Shown here one piece after another: positions 61,452 through 64,000 of a stretch of DNA of 64,000 nucleotides. The position numbers and the translations under genes are program-made. The notes under the pieces were generated by a model. That model was not told the origin of the DNA and did no database searches. It worked only from the letters and a program-made list of their open reading frames with translations. Within the stretch, counting starts at the first letter, position 1. Each line of letters starts with the position of its first letter. The stretch lies in contig OX381716.1 in assembly GCA_947462335.1 (NCBI GenBank), positions 2,476,438 through 2,540,437 on the forward strand, read 5' to 3'. This DNA comes from Harmothoe impar. Taxonomy: Eukaryota > Annelida > Polychaeta > Phyllodocida > Polynoidae.

Positions 61452-61887
61452 CTTCTTCTTCTTCTTCTTCTTCTTCTTCCGGTCACGTGATCAATCAGGT
61501 CACTTCCGGTCACGTGATCCTCAATGAGGTCACTTCCGGTTGGCCATTAGGTCATGTGACGTCACTTCCGGTCCCCTAAGTAGGTCAGTAGGTTACCCAG
61601 AATGCACCATCCCCTAAGTAGGTCACTTCCGGTCACCCAATGGAGGCCTCTGATTGGCTGCAGGGTTACCCAGAATGCACCGCTAATCCCCTAAGTAGGT
61701 CACTTCCGGTCACGTGACCCAATGGCGGCCTCTGATTGGCTAACTAGGTCACGTGACGTCACCACTAATCCCCTAAGTAGGTCACTTCCGGTCACGTGAC
61801 CAAATGGAGGCCTCTGATTGGCTGCATGTCGATTGAGTAATAAACAGTACTTAACTATAGTCCCGTTCCGATACATACTATACTACT
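61452..61887 (-). repeat. Right terminal inverted repeat of element B
   Basis: Reverse-complement partner of 52388-52845. The inner end is a TTC repeat. It includes CCAATGGCGGCC, a YY1-like variant of the left-arm CCAAATGGAGGCC word. Confidence 0.95.
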
Positions 61888-61893
61888 CACTAT
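61888..61893 (+). other. Target site duplication, right, of element B
   Basis: CACTAT, matching 52382-52387. Confidence 0.9.
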
Positions 61894-63592
61894 AGCACCT
61901 TGTAGCACTTAACTGCCACAAACACTTTCCTCATACACTATGCACTGTTTACACTTCTGCAACAATGGATTAAAACTGCTGATTCTTAGCATCAGCCAGA
62001 ATACTTTACTTGAGTTTGAGTGCTTCATGTGAAGCAATACTCCACAACAAGGCACCCAGTGTTATCTTACTCATGGTAACAGCTTGATGTAGTATCTGAG
62101 AGCTGCTCCACAAGATGCTCTGAGCAACTGAAATCAGCCGCAGCAAATTGGTACCACCCGGGGTAGGGGTAGATCAGGTCAGCCCTACAGGGTAGGTGGG
62201 TCTGGGGGTGAGACTAATGTAAATACTACCATGCTGCTATGGGAGAAAATATGGTTTGGCCATCAGTTTATTCAGTTGTATGCACTGTAATCAGGTAGTT
62301 ATTGATCTGTATAGTATCACGTCTACAGACAAAAAAAATTACCCTTCAAAGTATATCTATAGAGATGTTATGTGTAAATCACTGAGTCGCTTCTAGGGCC
62401 AAAACAGATGTGACACACAATAGAACTCAGGTGCAGTAGAGCATGGGCCTAGTATGGCGAGTTATATTATGTTGTGCTTTTAGCAAAATAGTGCCATTGT
62501 TAACTTTGTTACATTGCATGAATGTTTGCATTTAAGTAAATTAAATTTGCTTCAAATGACACTTTAAGCATGTTTAATTTGAGTAAATGCCAGACAGGCC
62601 TTTACCATCTGCTACCACACACACAGTCTATAATGAAGCATATAGTCCTGAGTACAGTTTAGCTCTACTGCCTTAGGACATGAGTGACCTGGCAGGTGGG
62701 GTGAGCTACTCCATGACGGGCTCCTTCAGAGGTCTGCTGCTCACAGAGCAACTCACAGAGCAACTCACCCCTCGGTGCGCTAGATGTGTATTCTAATGTA
62801 GAGGTCTGACATCCCCCTCTTACAACCCCTTCCTGTTAGCTAATGGACAAAATGTGAACAGCATACTTAGACCTCCCATTCCACTATTGTGCATAATCCT
62901 GGTATTCTTCTGATTCTATATATATATGCATCTAGGGAGCATTACTTAACTCACAGGGCAGAGTGCACAGGGAAGCTCACTGGGCAGCTCACTGGGCTGC
63001 TCACTTACAGGAGTGTATCATAGGGTCAGTAAAAAGCTTGGATGTAGCACTACCAAGAGACCAGAGCTGAATTCATTCATCATGCCACCAGAGTACACCA
63101 TCTGTTACCACACTCTGCAGACCTTGAAGGGTTAGATTGATAAAGGCAGCTTGGCTGTAGCTGCTCTACACTGTGGTCTCTGCACTCATCTAACCTACAT
63201 CTTACCTACAGACCAAAGTACTGAGAAGGATGAAAAAACATCAATGCATTGCTTCCAGTAAAACAGAGTGTCATAATTCTATTTAAGAAAATTAAATATA
63301 ACATTGCCATTTTGCACTGACAGGTGCATAGGGGAATACAGTCTGTGCCAACGCGTACAGAGCAATGCTTTATAGTCATAATTAAAATCTATTCCCTATT
63401 AGAAGCTGCTTACCAATGCAGTTGCAGCAAGGGTAGGTAACAATAGACATTGAAGGCTCATAACATTTAGACAATTTACCATGCTGTGGGGGCTTCCCTT
63501 CATCACTGCTACATTTAAGAACATCTGCACTCTCCATATCATGTGGCAGGGACCTATAGCCCTGGGTGAATTATGGGTGTCATGCAGGTTGG
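61894..63592. other. Host DNA right of element B
   Basis: AT-rich DNA without a supported gene. It contains diverged copies of sequence found right of element A: 62100-62190 matches 46735-46830, and 63178-63200 matches 47555-47580. A single diverged 44-bp minisatellite unit sits at 63548-63592. Confidence 0.5.
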
Positions 63593-63845
63593 TCCTGAGC
63601 CACATTAATACTGAATAACCATCCTGGAGAAAGTCAGAGGCAGTGTGTGTGGGGGGGTATATGTATGTGTGTGGTATGGGCTATCATACTGAAAGGGACA
63701 TGGGGGGGGCTGGGCCCCTGCCAGATGAGCAGCTCAGTGAGCGGGGAGCAGCTCAGCATTAGGTAAAGAGCAGTTAGTGTGACCGGGGTACATTAACACT
63801 GACCTGCCGACCTCAGGGTCTGACTCCCTGCTGCTGGCTTCCCTA
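63593..63845. repeat. Segmental duplication, copy 2
   Basis: Partner of 48816-49095 in the same order and orientation, with small insertions including a GT-rich stretch at 63640-63675. The remaining bases to 64000 show no gene. Confidence 0.8.
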
Positions 63846-64000
63846 GCGTTTGTAAAGATCTATAAACTATTTTTCTTATCCTCTTATGTGTACAACTTGA
63901 TCTTTACTACAGCTTCAATATTCTTCTGAACAACCTGTCTTTGTCCCCTATACAGGACTAACTTCTGGATGTGCTATCTATCTGTTTATGTATCATTTCT

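Larger units (their letters stand above)
52388..61887. mobile_element. Element B: Polinton/adintovirus-type segment with polymerase and accessory genes, no capsid or integrase
   Basis: A 9,500-bp element with ~440-bp terminal inverted repeats whose first ~98 bases equal those of element A, flanked by perfect 6-bp duplications CACTAT (52382-52387 and 61888-61893). Genes are a 1375-aa protein-primed polymerase and a PC4-like protein on the minus strand, and a Death-domain unit on the plus strand. No integrase, packaging ATPase, protease or capsid frame occurs on either strand. The target duplications show it was integrated by a Polinton-type integrase supplied in trans. Large regulatory spans (59.0-60.1 kb) and low-complexity DNA fill the rest. 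Confidence 0.92.

Overview
The window looks like animal nuclear DNA, most likely from a marine invertebrate. It has no dense host gene set. It has candidate spliced exons with GT/AG borders, large minisatellite and satellite arrays, and nested retroelements. It also carries two complete Polinton/adintovirus-type integrated elements with chromodomain integrase, adenain-like protease, double jelly-roll-type capsid and protein-primed DNA polymerase. The species cannot be named from the sequence.

Layout. Positions 1-9.5 kb hold retroelements on the minus strand: an open gag-like frame running off the left edge, then a Ty3/gypsy element (gag, pol, one recognisable LTR). The gypsy LTR cuts into a non-LTR endonuclease fragment (9.5-10.2 kb). 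Positions 10.4-18.3 kb are a ~605-bp satellite and a duplicated ~775-bp unit with exon-like segments. These sit between divergent inverted arms near 11.0-11.7 and 21.6-22.5 kb. At 18.6-20.5 kb is a non-LTR retrotransposon ORF1 carrying a NADAR domain, broken by a single TAG. At 22.6-23.4 kb are candidate host exons. Positions 25.3-30.7 kb are a 33/28-bp tandem array, mirrored in opposite orientation at 31.1-32.1 kb.

The most notable content is a pair of elements. Element A (35114-45610) and element B (52388-61887) each have long terminal inverted repeats, begin with the same ~98 terminal bases, and are flanked by perfect 6-bp target duplications (CCTATA and CACTAT). A carries the virion and integration genes: adenain-like protease, major capsid protein, minor capsid candidates, integrase with chromodomain and packaging ATPase. 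It has no polymerase. B carries an intact 1375-aa protein-primed family B polymerase, a PC4-like putative ssDNA-binding protein and a Death-domain protein. It has no capsid, ATPase, protease or integrase. They also share a related internal regulatory block and a similar right-end transcription unit. The simplest reading is a bipartite (two-segment) Polinton/adintovirus: A would supply the integrase and particle, and B the replication machinery and a host-interaction gene. Each TIR is packed with motifs resembling binding sites of ubiquitous animal promoter factors.

The DNA between and beyond the elements (32-35, 45.6-52.4 and 61.9-64 kb) is AT-richer host sequence with minisatellites. It includes a diverged segmental duplication shared by the right flanks of A and B.
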